Below, one piece after another: positions 16,830 to 24,639 of a DNA stretch of 40,261 nt (positions are counted from its first letter, which is position 1; each line of letters starts with the position of its first letter). This DNA comes from Schwartzia sp. (in: firmicutes) (GTDB lineage: Bacteria > Bacillota > Negativicutes > Selenomonadales > Selenomonadaceae). The notes beneath the pieces are model-generated. The model was not told the DNA's origin, made no database searches, and saw only the letters and a program-made list of their open reading frames with translations. The stretch is from contig JAFVAI010000017.1 of assembly GCA_017480545.1 (NCBI GenBank), positions 1-40,261 on the forward strand, read 5' to 3'. The position numbers were made by a program, and so were the translations under genes.

Positions 16830-18050
16830 CTAAATCAGCATATTGACGGCGAAGGCGGCTTTCGCGGCGGGATCGTTTTCCTTGTCGCTGGTGTCGCCCA
16901 GCTCGCCTTTGCGCTGCTCGGCGCGGGCGATCATGTCCTTGACCTTCTGTACCTCGGCTTCGTCGCACATATTCTGCTTGCAGCCCGCTTCGCACTGTTC
17001 GAGGTCGACTTGGAGCAGCCGCATGACCGTTTCAAGGTCGCCCTGCGTCTGCGCCGCCGCAATCTGGCGGGCGCGTTTTTCGCCGTTGAATGCAACGCGA
17101 CCGCTTGACGAGGTCATTGTCATTTCGCCGTCCTCGTCAATCTTGACCGTCATGCCTTGGAAATACAATTCGCCTTTGCGGCTCTCGTAGGCGTCGTCGG
17201 CGGCAAGCAGATTATCTAGCAGCTTCGCCCGTTTTTCCTCGTCGCCGAGACACGCCTTCAAATGCTTCGATGAGATGGACGTCATGCCCTCACGGACGAC
17301 GGCGAACTGATTTTGCAGATATTTCATCAGGTCGTTCGTGCTGGAAAATTCCTGTACCTTGACCGCGTCCGTTTTTCCCGCGAGATAGGCTTTCGCCAGC
17401 GCGGGATTGCCTTGGTTCGGCAGGCTCACGATTTTCTCGGCGTTCGCCTTCAGGATGCGCGCCGCTTCTTCTTGCTGCCGCTTCAGCGTTTCCGTCAGGC
17501 TTTCGGGCTTTTCCGCTTCCCCGATTTTCCCGTGCTTCGCCTTTTTGTCGAGCTTTTTCTTTTTGTCCTTCATCTCGTCCAAGAGCGACTGCCACCATGC
17601 CTTTTTGTTCGTGCGCTTGGCGCGCCCCGACGCTTCGGGCTTCCTTGTACCGTCTGTGTGCTCCGAGATGCCCCACGCGCTTAGGCCGCCATCCTTATGG
17701 ATAATCCACCCGTGCGCTTTGAGTTTGCCGCCGGGGCGCGTCATCGGCATTTCGGCGGTGCATTGCTGCACATCGTACAAAAGCGCCTCGTACTCCTCGC
17801 GCTTCGCCGGGTCTTTCTCCATTTCTTTCAAAATGTTCGGCGCGATGGATACATTGCCCACGCCGCTGCCCGAAAAAGGCTGCGTGCCGACGGTGAATTT
17901 CAGCTCCGGGAATTTTTCCGCAAGGTCGGCAAGAACGCCGTTCGCGCCTTTGCTCTTCCCCTTCTCCTTTTCCACGCTTTCCGCCGCCGACTTCTGCGCG
18001 AAAGCCAGCGCCGCTTCCGTTACATAACTGTTTCCTACCTTGACCGGCAT
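16830..18050 (-). CDS. DUF6033-like protein with two copies of the domain (unknown function)
   Basis: The 406-residue protein carries the DUF6033-like domain twice. The first copy (about residues 40-130) contains LAEKFPELKFTVG, VSIAPNILKEMEKDPAKREE and GWIIHKDGGLSAW. The second (about residues 235-330) contains LMKYLQNQFAVVREGMTSI, KHLKACLGDEEKRAK and VKIDEDGEMTMTSS. A Lys/Glu-rich coiled coil lies between them (residues 150-215), and a Cys-containing tail (CEAGCKQNMC) near residue 365. No signal peptide is seen. AAGGAGGAG lies six bases before the ATG at 18050; a 28-codon upstream extension has no support. It is the first gene of a two-gene operon and is divergent from the thioredoxin-fold gene. 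Confidence 0.6.
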   Translation of the reverse strand: MPVKVGNSYVTEAALAFAQKSAAESVEKEKGKSKGANGVLADLAEKFPELKFTVGTQPFSGSGVGNVSIAPNILKEMEKDPAKREEYEALLYDVQQCTAEMPMTRPGGKLKAHGWIIHKDGGLSAWGISEHTDGTRKPEASGRAKRTNKKAWWQSLLDEMKDKKKKLDKKAKHGKIGEAEKPESLTETLKRQQEEAARILKANAEKIVSLPNQGNPALAKAYLAGKTDAVKVQEFSSTNDLMKYLQNQFAVVREGMTSISSKHLKACLGDEEKRAKLLDNLLAADDAYESRKGELYFQGMTVKIDEDGEMTMTSSSGRVAFNGEKRARQIAAAQTQGDLETVMRLLQVDLEQCEAGCKQNMCDEAEVQKVKDMIARAEQRKGELGDTSDKENDPAAKAAFAVNMLI

Positions 18051-18133
18051 TTCGATCTCCTCCTTGATAAAAACTTTTCCTTTCGTTGAAACGCTTCCGC
18101 TGCCCTCCTTCCGTTTCCTTTTTTCTCCCTTCA

Positions 18134-18142
18134 TGCTATGAT
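18134..18142 (+). promoter_or_regulatory. Extended -10 promoter (TGCTATGAT)
   Basis: TGCTATGAT lies 18 bases before the start codon chosen for the thioredoxin-fold gene, giving a very short leader that still contains the GGGGGG ribosome binding site. The same nonamer occurs at 35892. Confidence 0.5.
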
Positions 18143-18160
18143 GACATGGGGGGATTTTTT

Positions 18161-18751
18161 ATGCTGACGATGCACCAAAAGAAGCTGTTGCTGCTGCCCG
18201 TTCTAACGCTTTTGCTGCTCGTCCTCGACGCCGCGCTCTTGGGGCGGGACGGCGCGATCCATGTGCAGGGCGCGGGCGAGCCGTTTCCGCCCTTTTCCAC
18301 GATGGCGCTGGACGGGCAAACCGTGACCGACGGGATTTTCGCCGGAAAAACGACGGCGGTCTGCGTTTGGACGGTACGGGACGCGAAAACAAGCCACGCC
18401 GCGCCGGAAAAGATTGCCGCGATAGCGAAAGATTTGCCGGAAAACGCGCAATTCGTCGGCGTCGTCGGCGACCTGAAAGCCGAGGACGGCGCGGAAAAAC
18501 GCGCGGCGACGAAAGAAATCGCGGCGGGCTTTTCGTTTCCGCAACTGCTCGCAAACGACGATTTTGCGCCGTTTCTCACGCGGCTCCGCAGCGTGCCGAC
18601 GGTCGTTTTTGTCGACAGCGCGGGGCGGCTCGTCGGCCAGCCGGTGGTCGGCGACGAGCCGGAATTGGTGAAAAAGGAGTTGTCCCGTTTGCTGGAAAAG
18701 GACGCCCCGCGCAGTCTTGCGTTGAAGAAGATACAAAACACACTGTTTTGA
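18161..18751 (+). CDS. Membrane-anchored thioredoxin-fold (TlpA/AhpC-like) protein without catalytic cysteines
   Basis: The 196-residue protein starts with one hydrophobic anchor (KLLLLPVLTLLLLVLDAALL). It continues with the TlpA/redoxin plan: FPPFSTMALDGQTVTD, then a strand TTAVCVWTVRDAKTSHAAPE where active members have the WCxxC motif, then FVGVVGD, and LRSVPTVVFVDSAGRLVG with the conserved cis-proline after Val. The CxxC pair is absent, one lone Cys lying before the helix, so disulfide chemistry is unlikely. A binding or scaffolding role on the outer face of the membrane is possible. ATG 18161 is preceded by GGGGGG; an ATG at 18146 would add five residues. Confidence 0.65.
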   Translation: MLTMHQKKLLLLPVLTLLLLVLDAALLGRDGAIHVQGAGEPFPPFSTMALDGQTVTDGIFAGKTTAVCVWTVRDAKTSHAAPEKIAAIAKDLPENAQFVGVVGDLKAEDGAEKRAATKEIAAGFSFPQLLANDDFAPFLTRLRSVPTVVFVDSAGRLVGQPVVGDEPELVKKELSRLLEKDAPRSLALKKIQNTLF

Positions 18752-18916
18752 CTTGCCCTCCCCTCGGGGGCGAAACAGTCCAGTGGACTGTTTCGGGGAC
18801 CGCCACAGGCGGAGGGTGAGGTTTTGCGACGTTGCGCTCATATCAGCCGCAACGCTTCAAACACCTCATCCGTCAGCCCTGCGGGCTGCCACCTTCCCCT
18901 CCAGGGGAAGGCAGGA
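18752..18916. repeat. Interspersed palindromic intergenic element, copy B (165 bp)
   Basis: It begins CTTGCCCTCCCCTCGGGGG right after the stop of one gene and ends GGGGAAGGCAGGAT right before the stop of the convergent kinase gene. It includes GGAGGGTGAGGTTTTGC and CACCTCATCCGTCAGCCC as the two arms. An extra small palindrome, AACAGTCCAGTGGACTGTT, is inserted in the left arm. Its placement exactly between convergent genes suggests it serves as a terminator here. Confidence 0.7.
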
Positions 18917-20362
18917 TTACATCTTCTCGTAAAGCATGACCGTCAGCAAGAATTTCCGGCGCCCGTTTTCCTCCGCGACCTGTATATCCATTTCCCCTTT
19001 GTACTTCTGCGCGCACCGCCGGATATTCGCGAGGCCCATGCCGTGCATCGCCGCGTCCGGCTTGCTCGTGACGGGCAGTTCTCCCGCCTCGTCCCAAACC
19101 AGTTTCCCTTCAAAATCGTTTGCCGCCTCGATGAAAAACAGGCGGCCTTTTTCATAGGAGCGAACCGAGATTTCCCGCGCCGCCGCTTCGGCCGCGTTCG
19201 CCAGCGCGTTGCTCAAAATTACGCTGACGTCGTAAATGTCGAGCCGCCCGTCCCGCGGCCAGTGGAAATCGGTGGCGAAGGCGACGCCCTTTTTCTCCGC
19301 CTCGCGCCGCGCCTGATGGACGATTACGTCGGTAATCGGGTGGCCCGTGTCGTCGGCGAAATCCAGTCGCGCCACCGCGTCCGTCATCTGCCCGAGGTAC
19401 GCGCTCATTTGCGCGTCGCCCTGCGGCGCGATTCGCCGCGCGTAAGCGGCGAGGCTCGCGATATGGTTGCGGAGATCGTGGCGCAGCCCTTTCAGTTCGG
19501 CGTAAACATTTTGCAGATCCTCGACCTCGCGATGAACGCCCGCGACGCTTTGCTCCAACAGCAACCGCTTCTGCTCCTCGTCCTTCGCCTGCACCAAGCC
19601 GCGGAACAGCGCCACCGACGAAACCACCAGACCGAGCAGAAGCAGACTCGCCAACGGCAGTAGCAGAAGCGTCTGCGGCACACGGTCGTAAATGAGCATC
19701 AGCGCGGAATTGTCCGCCGACAGTGCGAGCATCCGCACCGTCAGATCTAGAACGAGCACCGCCGCGCAGGGGAACAGCAAAAAGAGGCTGTCATGGACGC
19801 GGAGCGTGTAATCCTTCGGCGGGAAATATCCGGCAATCCCGCGCAGGTACAGCGCGAGAAGCCCAAGCTGCACGACGCGGCACCCCCCGACAATCAAAAG
19901 CACCGCCGCGTCATTCGTCGCCTGCATCACGGCAAGAATCGTCTCTGCCGCGACGCCCAACGCAACGGCCGCGTTCACCGCCCAGGCCCAAGCCGGGCCC
20001 CACAAACCAAACGCCGCGTGCGCCAGTGGGCTGACCGCGAACCGCAAAATATCCCAGCCGGAAACGAAGCTCGCGGCGACGAACATTTGCCGCGCCCGAT
20101 CCTTCACAAAAAACGCGCGTTGCAGGAACAGCAAAAGCGTAGCCTGCGGCACAATGGCGAAGAACCGCAAAGCGGGCTTCCAGTCCGCCGTCAGCGAGGA
20201 AACGGCAACCTGCGCGACGGCGTACACCGCCGCCCACCGGAGCATCGCCCACCGGCGGCTCTCAAAATCCGCCCGCAAAAATCGCCCGGCGTACCAAAAA
20301 GAAAGCGCCCCCGCCAAAAGCTGCACGAAAAACTCCAGCGCGCCCATCGCAACATCGGACAT
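18917..20362 (-). CDS. AgrC-like sensor histidine kinase (GHKL ATPase)
   Basis: The 481-residue protein has an N-terminal membrane domain with about six to seven helices (residues 1-235), a coiled linker, and a catalytic half. The H-box reads LRHDLRNHI, the N-box LSNALANAAEAAA, and the G-box HGMGLANIRR, the pattern of AgrC/natural-competence-type kinases that pair with LytTR regulators. The likely partner is the LytTR regulator at 28466 on the same strand, 8 kb away beyond the RM island. The ATG at 20362 is chosen because GGAGGGG precedes it by six bases; the first in-frame ATG at 20383 has no site. The signal is unknown. Confidence 0.87.
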   Translation of the reverse strand: MSDVAMGALEFFVQLLAGALSFWYAGRFLRADFESRRWAMLRWAAVYAVAQVAVSSLTADWKPALRFFAIVPQATLLLFLQRAFFVKDRARQMFVAASFVSGWDILRFAVSPLAHAAFGLWGPAWAWAVNAAVALGVAAETILAVMQATNDAAVLLIVGGCRVVQLGLLALYLRGIAGYFPPKDYTLRVHDSLFLLFPCAAVLVLDLTVRMLALSADNSALMLIYDRVPQTLLLLPLASLLLLGLVVSSVALFRGLVQAKDEEQKRLLLEQSVAGVHREVEDLQNVYAELKGLRHDLRNHIASLAAYARRIAPQGDAQMSAYLGQMTDAVARLDFADDTGHPITDVIVHQARREAEKKGVAFATDFHWPRDGRLDIYDVSVILSNALANAAEAAAREISVRSYEKGRLFFIEAANDFEGKLVWDEAGELPVTSKPDAAMHGMGLANIRRCAQKYKGEMDIQVAEENGRRKFLLTVMLYEKM

Positions 20363-20402
20363 CAAAATCCCCTCCGCGCTCATCTTACTATATCACAGAA
20401 AG

Positions 20403-20453
20403 AATGGCAAAAACCGCGAAACGCCGCGAACGACGGCGTTTCCGGCGCGAAAT
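20403..20453. repeat. Leader segment upstream of the kinase, homologous to the regulator leader
   Basis: These 51 bases match 29267-29317 at 40 positions without a gap, sharing AATGGCAAAAACCG at one end and CGGCGCGAAAT at the other. The regulator copy contains an intact terminator stem; this copy has a weaker AAACGCCG/CGGCGTTT stem. Between each segment and its gene the string ATCCCCTCCGCGC (the reverse of the ribosome binding site) is also shared, with a different spacing. Confidence 0.6.
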
Positions 20454-20573
20454 GCAAAACGGAAAGAGGATTTTCGCACACGAGGGCGTATATATAAAAG
20501 AATAGACAATCAACGAAAACCAATTTCATGAACTATTGGACAAGGAATACTGCTCGGGACGAGGTGAAACCAA

Positions 20574-23321
20574 ATGACGCCGGAAGAAAAAGCCAGACAA
20601 ATCATCGACAAAAAATTGGAACAATCGGGCTGGACACTCCAAGACATGAACGCGCTGAATCCCGCCGCGCTTGGCATTGCCGTGCGGGAATTTCCGACCA
20701 GTACCGGGCCGATCGATTACGCGCTTTTCGTGGACGGCGTTCCCGTCGGCGTGGTCGAGGCGAAGAAAGACGCGGCGGGAGAAAATATCACGACGGTGGA
20801 AAAGCAATCCCATCGGTACGCGAACAGCGCGCTGAAATACGTCAGTATCGACTATACAATCCGTTTTGCCTATGAAGCTACGGGGGAACTGACGCGCTTC
20901 ACCGATTACAAGGACGAGAAATACCGTTCGCGTCCTGTCTTTTCCTTCCACCGACCGGAAACGCTTCGCGCGCTCCTCGCCGCGCCAGACACTCTGCGGA
21001 ACTATATGAAGCATTTTCCTCCGCTCGATACGGCCGGTTTTCGCGCGTGCCAGATCAACGCGATCCAAAATCTTGACGCCTCCTTCGCGGCAAGCCGACC
21101 GAAAGCCCTCGTCCAAATGGCTACGGGCGCGGGCAAAACCTTCACCGCGATTACCGCCGCCTATCGTCTGCTGAAATACGGAAAAATGCGCCGTATTCTC
21201 TTCCTCGTCGATACGCGCTCCCTCGGCAAGCAAGCGGAGGAAGAATTTCGGAAATATATGCCAAGCGATGAAAACCGCTTTTTCCCGGAGCTTTACGGCG
21301 TCTGTCGCTTGAAAAAGCCGACAATCCCCGGCGACGTGCAAATATGCATCAGCACCATTCAGCGCATGTACTCCATTCTGCGCGGCGAGCCGCTGGACGA
21401 TTCGGCGGAAGACATTTCGCTTTTCGAGCAAACCGGCGCGGACAAGCAGCCCGTGAAGGAAGTCGTCTACAATCCCCAATACCCGCCGGAGTTTTTTGAC
21501 TGCATCATCGTGGACGAGTGCCACCGCTCCATTTACAACGTATGGAAGCAAGTGCTCGAATACTTCGACGCGTTCCTCATCGGCCTGACTGCGACGCCGG
21601 ACAAGCGCACCTTTGCCTTTTTCAACCAAAACGTCGTCAGCGAATATTCGCGGGAACAGGCAATCATCGACGGCGTGAACGTCGGCGAGGACATCTTCCT
21701 CATTGAGACGGAAATCTCGAAGCACGGCGCGCATATCCTGAAGCAAGTCATCGAATACCGGGAGCGCACAACGCGCGCCAAGCGTTGGAAAGAAATGGAC
21801 GACGACCTCGTCTATACCTCCGCGAAACTCGACCGGGACGTCGTCAATCCGAGCCAGATACGCACCGTGATTCGCACTTTCAAGGAGGCCCTGTTCACCA
21901 AACTTTTCCCGCACCGGAAAGAAGTGCCGAAAACGCTTGTTTTTGCCAAAACCGACAGCCACGCCGACGATATTATCCAAACGATTCGCGAGGAGTTCGG
22001 CGAGGGCAACGAATTTTGCCAAAAAGTCACCTACCGGGCGGACAACGCGGAATCCATTCTGTCCGCGTTTCGCAACGACTATTATCCGCGCATGGCCGTA
22101 ACTGTGGACATGATCGCCACCGGCACCGATGTAAAGCCCATCGAGTGCTTGATTTTTATGCGCGACGTGCGAAGCAAGAGTTATTTCGAGCAGATGAAAG
22201 GGCGCGGCACGCGAATCCTCGGGAAAGAAGATCTGCGAAAAGTTTCCCCCTCCGCGACGGAAAACAAAGACCACTTCGTCATCGTGGACGCTGTCGGCGT
22301 CACGAAATCGAAAAAGACCGACACGCGCCCACTGGAGCGTAAGCCCTCTGTCAGCCTGCATCAGCTTTTGATGAGCGTCACCCTCGGCGCGAAAGACGAA
22401 AACACGCTGACCTCCCTCGCCAACCGCATCATCCGGCTCAATCAGCAAATGACGCCCAAAGAGCAAAAAACGCTGACCGAAAAAGCGGGGCGTTCCGCCG
22501 TGCAAATGGCGCAAAACCTCTTGGACGCTTTTGACATGGACAGAATCTCCGAAGCGGCGGGCGTCGATCTCTCGGACGAGCACGAACCGACGCCCGAAGA
22601 AGCCGCCCGCATCGACGAAGCGCAAAAAACAATGGTACAGGAAGCCGTAGCGCCTTTCCGCCGCCCGGAAGTGCGTGACTATATCGAAGACGTGCGGCGG
22701 CTCCATGAGCAGGCCATCGACTCCGTCAATATCGACGAAGTCCTTTTCTCCGGCTACGACGCAAACAAGCAGGAAACCGCCGAGCGTGTGCTTTCCTCCT
22801 TCCGCGCTTTCATCGAGGAAAACAAGGACGAAATCATCGCCCTTCGCATCATCTACAACAAGCGGTACAAAGATCGCCCAATGGTCATCGAGAACCTCAA
22901 AAAACTTTACGAAAAGCTGACGGCGCAGGGCATCACCGTCGAGCGGCTTTTGGATTGCTATGCCGCCACACACGCGGATAAAGTAAAACGTGGCATAATG
23001 GGACAGTTGACCGACCTTATTTCCATCATTCGTTTTGAAATGGGGTACAGCAAAATCTTGAAACCATTCTCTGCGAGGGTAAACTGCAATTTTATGAAAT
23101 GGACGCTCCGTCGCAACGCGGGCCACGTCCACTTCACCGAGGAACAAATGGAATGGCTGCGGCTCATCAAAGACCATATCGCCGCATCCCTGAGCATCAC
23201 GACGCAAGATCTCGACCTAAGCCCCTTCGACCACAAAGGCGGGCTGGGGCGTTTCTATGAGGTATTCGGCGACGAGTACGAAAAGATTTTGCATGAGTTG
23301 AATGTGGAACTGGTGGCGTAA
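20574..23321 (+). CDS. hsdR: Type I restriction endonuclease subunit R (EcoEI/EcoR-type HsdR)
   Basis: The 915-residue protein has the nuclease domain first, with the PD-(D/E)xK residues Asp48, Glu62 and Lys64 in IDYALFVDGVPVGVVEAKK. A superfamily 2 helicase motor follows: Walker A ATGAGKT (Lys188), VDECHRS as the DEAD-type box (Asp314), LTATPDK and DMIATGTDVKPIECL. The subunit translocates DNA and cuts it when the target is unmodified. GAGGTG precedes the ATG. It is the first gene of the RM island, followed 12 bases later by a DUF6978 gene that looks inserted. Its GC content is like the surrounding genome. No break is seen. Confidence 0.95.
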   Translation: MTPEEKARQIIDKKLEQSGWTLQDMNALNPAALGIAVREFPTSTGPIDYALFVDGVPVGVVEAKKDAAGENITTVEKQSHRYANSALKYVSIDYTIRFAYEATGELTRFTDYKDEKYRSRPVFSFHRPETLRALLAAPDTLRNYMKHFPPLDTAGFRACQINAIQNLDASFAASRPKALVQMATGAGKTFTAITAAYRLLKYGKMRRILFLVDTRSLGKQAEEEFRKYMPSDENRFFPELYGVCRLKKPTIPGDVQICISTIQRMYSILRGEPLDDSAEDISLFEQTGADKQPVKEVVYNPQYPPEFFDCIIVDECHRSIYNVWKQVLEYFDAFLIGLTATPDKRTFAFFNQNVVSEYSREQAIIDGVNVGEDIFLIETEISKHGAHILKQVIEYRERTTRAKRWKEMDDDLVYTSAKLDRDVVNPSQIRTVIRTFKEALFTKLFPHRKEVPKTLVFAKTDSHADDIIQTIREEFGEGNEFCQKVTYRADNAESILSAFRNDYYPRMAVTVDMIATGTDVKPIECLIFMRDVRSKSYFEQMKGRGTRILGKEDLRKVSPSATENKDHFVIVDAVGVTKSKKTDTRPLERKPSVSLHQLLMSVTLGAKDENTLTSLANRIIRLNQQMTPKEQKTLTEKAGRSAVQMAQNLLDAFDMDRISEAAGVDLSDEHEPTPEEAARIDEAQKTMVQEAVAPFRRPEVRDYIEDVRRLHEQAIDSVNIDEVLFSGYDANKQETAERVLSSFRAFIEENKDEIIALRIIYNKRYKDRPMVIENLKKLYEKLTAQGITVERLLDCYAATHADKVKRGIMGQLTDLISIIRFEMGYSKILKPFSARVNCNFMKWTLRRNAGHVHFTEEQMEWLRLIKDHIAASLSITTQDLDLSPFDHKGGLGRFYEVFGDEYEKILHELNVELVA

Positions 23322-23325
23322 AGGA
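23302..23325 (+). repeat. 24-bp direct repeat, left copy (3' end of hsdR)
   Basis: ATGTGGAACTGGTGGCGTAAAGGA covers the last codons (VELVA), the stop and the start of the next ribosome binding site; it is given here as 20 bases or fewer per piece: ATGTGGAACTGG then TGGCGTAAAGGA overlapping. The right copy at 24610-24633 differs by one base. The two bracket the DUF6978-DUF1828 pair. Confidence 0.8.
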
Positions 23326-23333
23326 GTGATAAA

Positions 23334-23807
23334 ATGGATATTTCTGCGGAACGCTTGGAAGAACTGATTACAGCAAAAAAGCAAATAACGGCTCCCCCTA
23401 AAAAAGGAATGACGATAGAAAGGCAATGCAAGCGAAACCAATTTGACGCCTATGCCCCAGAACTGGACGAATCTTTCCATGTGTTCATGCGCCAAAATTG
23501 CATATTGCCGGATGATTTTTCTGTTGGATTGATGTGGAACAGAAAGGATGGTGAGCCGATTATCCTTTTCCGCTGCAATGGGCCTCACGGCGGAAATGAA
23601 AATGTCCCGCATAAATTTTGTACACACATCCACCGTCTCAATTTAGAGAAAGCGGTTGAAGATATTTTCAAAGAAAATGATACAACGGAAACGAAGGAAT
23701 ATTCCACGTTTGAAGATGCTATCTTTTTCTTTCTTACGCATTGCGGCTTTGATACCGCTGAAATGCAATCCTATTTTCCTTTTCTCTATAACATCAGTTT
23801 GTTTTGA
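23334..23807 (+). CDS. DUF6978-like protein (unknown function; candidate accessory defence gene)
   Basis: The 157-residue protein has no signal peptide or membrane segment. The central part fits the DUF6978 plan, in which a strand-rich domain carries IILFRCNGPHGGNE and a histidine-rich PHKFCTHIHRLN. The order Arg-Cys-Asn-Gly-Pro-His ... His-x-His is suggestive of a metal or phosphate site, but that is only inference. AAGGAG precedes the ATG. It is clearly more AT-rich than hsdR, so it was probably acquired separately. It precedes a DUF1828 gene by 27 bases, and both sit between a 24-bp direct repeat inside the RM operon. No activity is known to me. Confidence 0.6.
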   Translation: MDISAERLEELITAKKQITAPPKKGMTIERQCKRNQFDAYAPELDESFHVFMRQNCILPDDFSVGLMWNRKDGEPIILFRCNGPHGGNENVPHKFCTHIHRLNLEKAVEDIFKENDTTETKEYSTFEDAIFFFLTHCGFDTAEMQSYFPFLYNISLF

Positions 23808-23834
23808 TTATGATACTTAGAGGAAGTGTTCGAT

Positions 23835-24593
23835 ATGTTGAAGCAAGACTTGAAAGATATTTTGCAAAAATCGTTTCATGATAAATTTGACCTTGTGGAA
23901 CGAAAAGAAAACCTTTATCAGCTTATCGTTCCGCTTTACCATGAAGACGGGGATATGATGGATATATTTATCCGTGTATCGGGAGACTCGCTTTTTGTCT
24001 GTGATTGTGGCATGACACTCATGCGCCTTTCATATACATTTGAAGTGGATTCCGAGCATAAAGAGAAAATTTTGTTCGAGATTCTTAATCAAAACGATGT
24101 TAAATATGAAGACGGAAATATTTTCATTCCTACGACTGCGGATATGTTGTTCAGAAATATTATGCAACTCTCGCAAGTGATTTCAAAAGTTTCAGCTATG
24201 AAAATGCTCCGCAAGAATAATGTAGTGAGTGTATTTTATGAAAACGTCCATAATTATATCTATTCGTCTCTTTCACAATACGCCCCGAAAGAAAATTATC
24301 TTCCCATCGAGGGCCACAATGAATATTTTGCCGATTATTACTTGGAAGTAAATAAAAAGCCGGCATTCCTATTTACTTTCAATAATGAAAACAAAGCATT
24401 GATCTCTACGGTTTCAGTCATGGAGTTTCAAAAAAATAATTTATCCTTTACTGGTGTGGCAATTTCTGACAATTTAGCAAACTTTACGAAAAATAATCAA
24501 AAACGAATCATTAGCGCGATGGACAAAGTTTTCTATGATTATGATGATTTTACATCAAATTCGATAGATTATTTCAAGCGGCTAGCCAGCTAG
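23835..24593 (+). CDS. DUF1828/DUF1829-like protein (unknown function; candidate accessory defence gene)
   Basis: The 252-residue protein has an N-terminal DUF1828-like domain (YQLIVPLYHEDGDMMDIFI, then LFVCDCGMTLMRLS) and a C-terminal half like DUF1829 (KKPAFLFTFNNENKALISTV, VAISDNLANFTKNNQKR). It is soluble. ATG 23835 follows AGAGGA by about 10 bases; a GTG nine bases earlier is too close to that site. In 60 bases counted at 24121-24180 the GC is 38 %, against 60 % at 21121-21180 in hsdR. It forms a two-gene unit with the DUF6978 gene, so a joint function is likely, possibly anti-phage or toxin-antitoxin-like. Confidence 0.65.
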   Translation: MLKQDLKDILQKSFHDKFDLVERKENLYQLIVPLYHEDGDMMDIFIRVSGDSLFVCDCGMTLMRLSYTFEVDSEHKEKILFEILNQNDVKYEDGNIFIPTTADMLFRNIMQLSQVISKVSAMKMLRKNNVVSVFYENVHNYIYSSLSQYAPKENYLPIEGHNEYFADYYLEVNKKPAFLFTFNNENKALISTVSVMEFQKNNLSFTGVAISDNLANFTKNNQKRIISAMDKVFYDYDDFTSNSIDYFKRLAS

Positions 24594-24609
24594 GACAGCG
24601 GAAAGATAG

Positions 24610-24633
24610 ATGTGGAATTGGTGGCGTAAAGGA
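24610..24633 (+). repeat. 24-bp direct repeat, right copy (duplicated hsdR 3' end)
   Basis: It repeats 23302-23325 with a single C-to-T change and still encodes VELVA and a stop codon. The AAAGGA at its end now serves as the ribosome binding site of hsdS. It is the scar expected if the cassette came in by homologous exchange or duplication at the hsdR end. Confidence 0.8.
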
Positions 24634-24639
24634 AAAGTT

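Noticed and set aside
20526-23207. An 893-codon minus-strand frame opposite hsdR
   Set aside because: The plus strand carries every HsdR motif with a ribosome binding site; the opposite frame has no recognisable protein pattern.
24610-24639. hsdS start at 24610
   Set aside because: These codons are the duplicated hsdR tail read in another frame; AAAGGA places the start at 24640.
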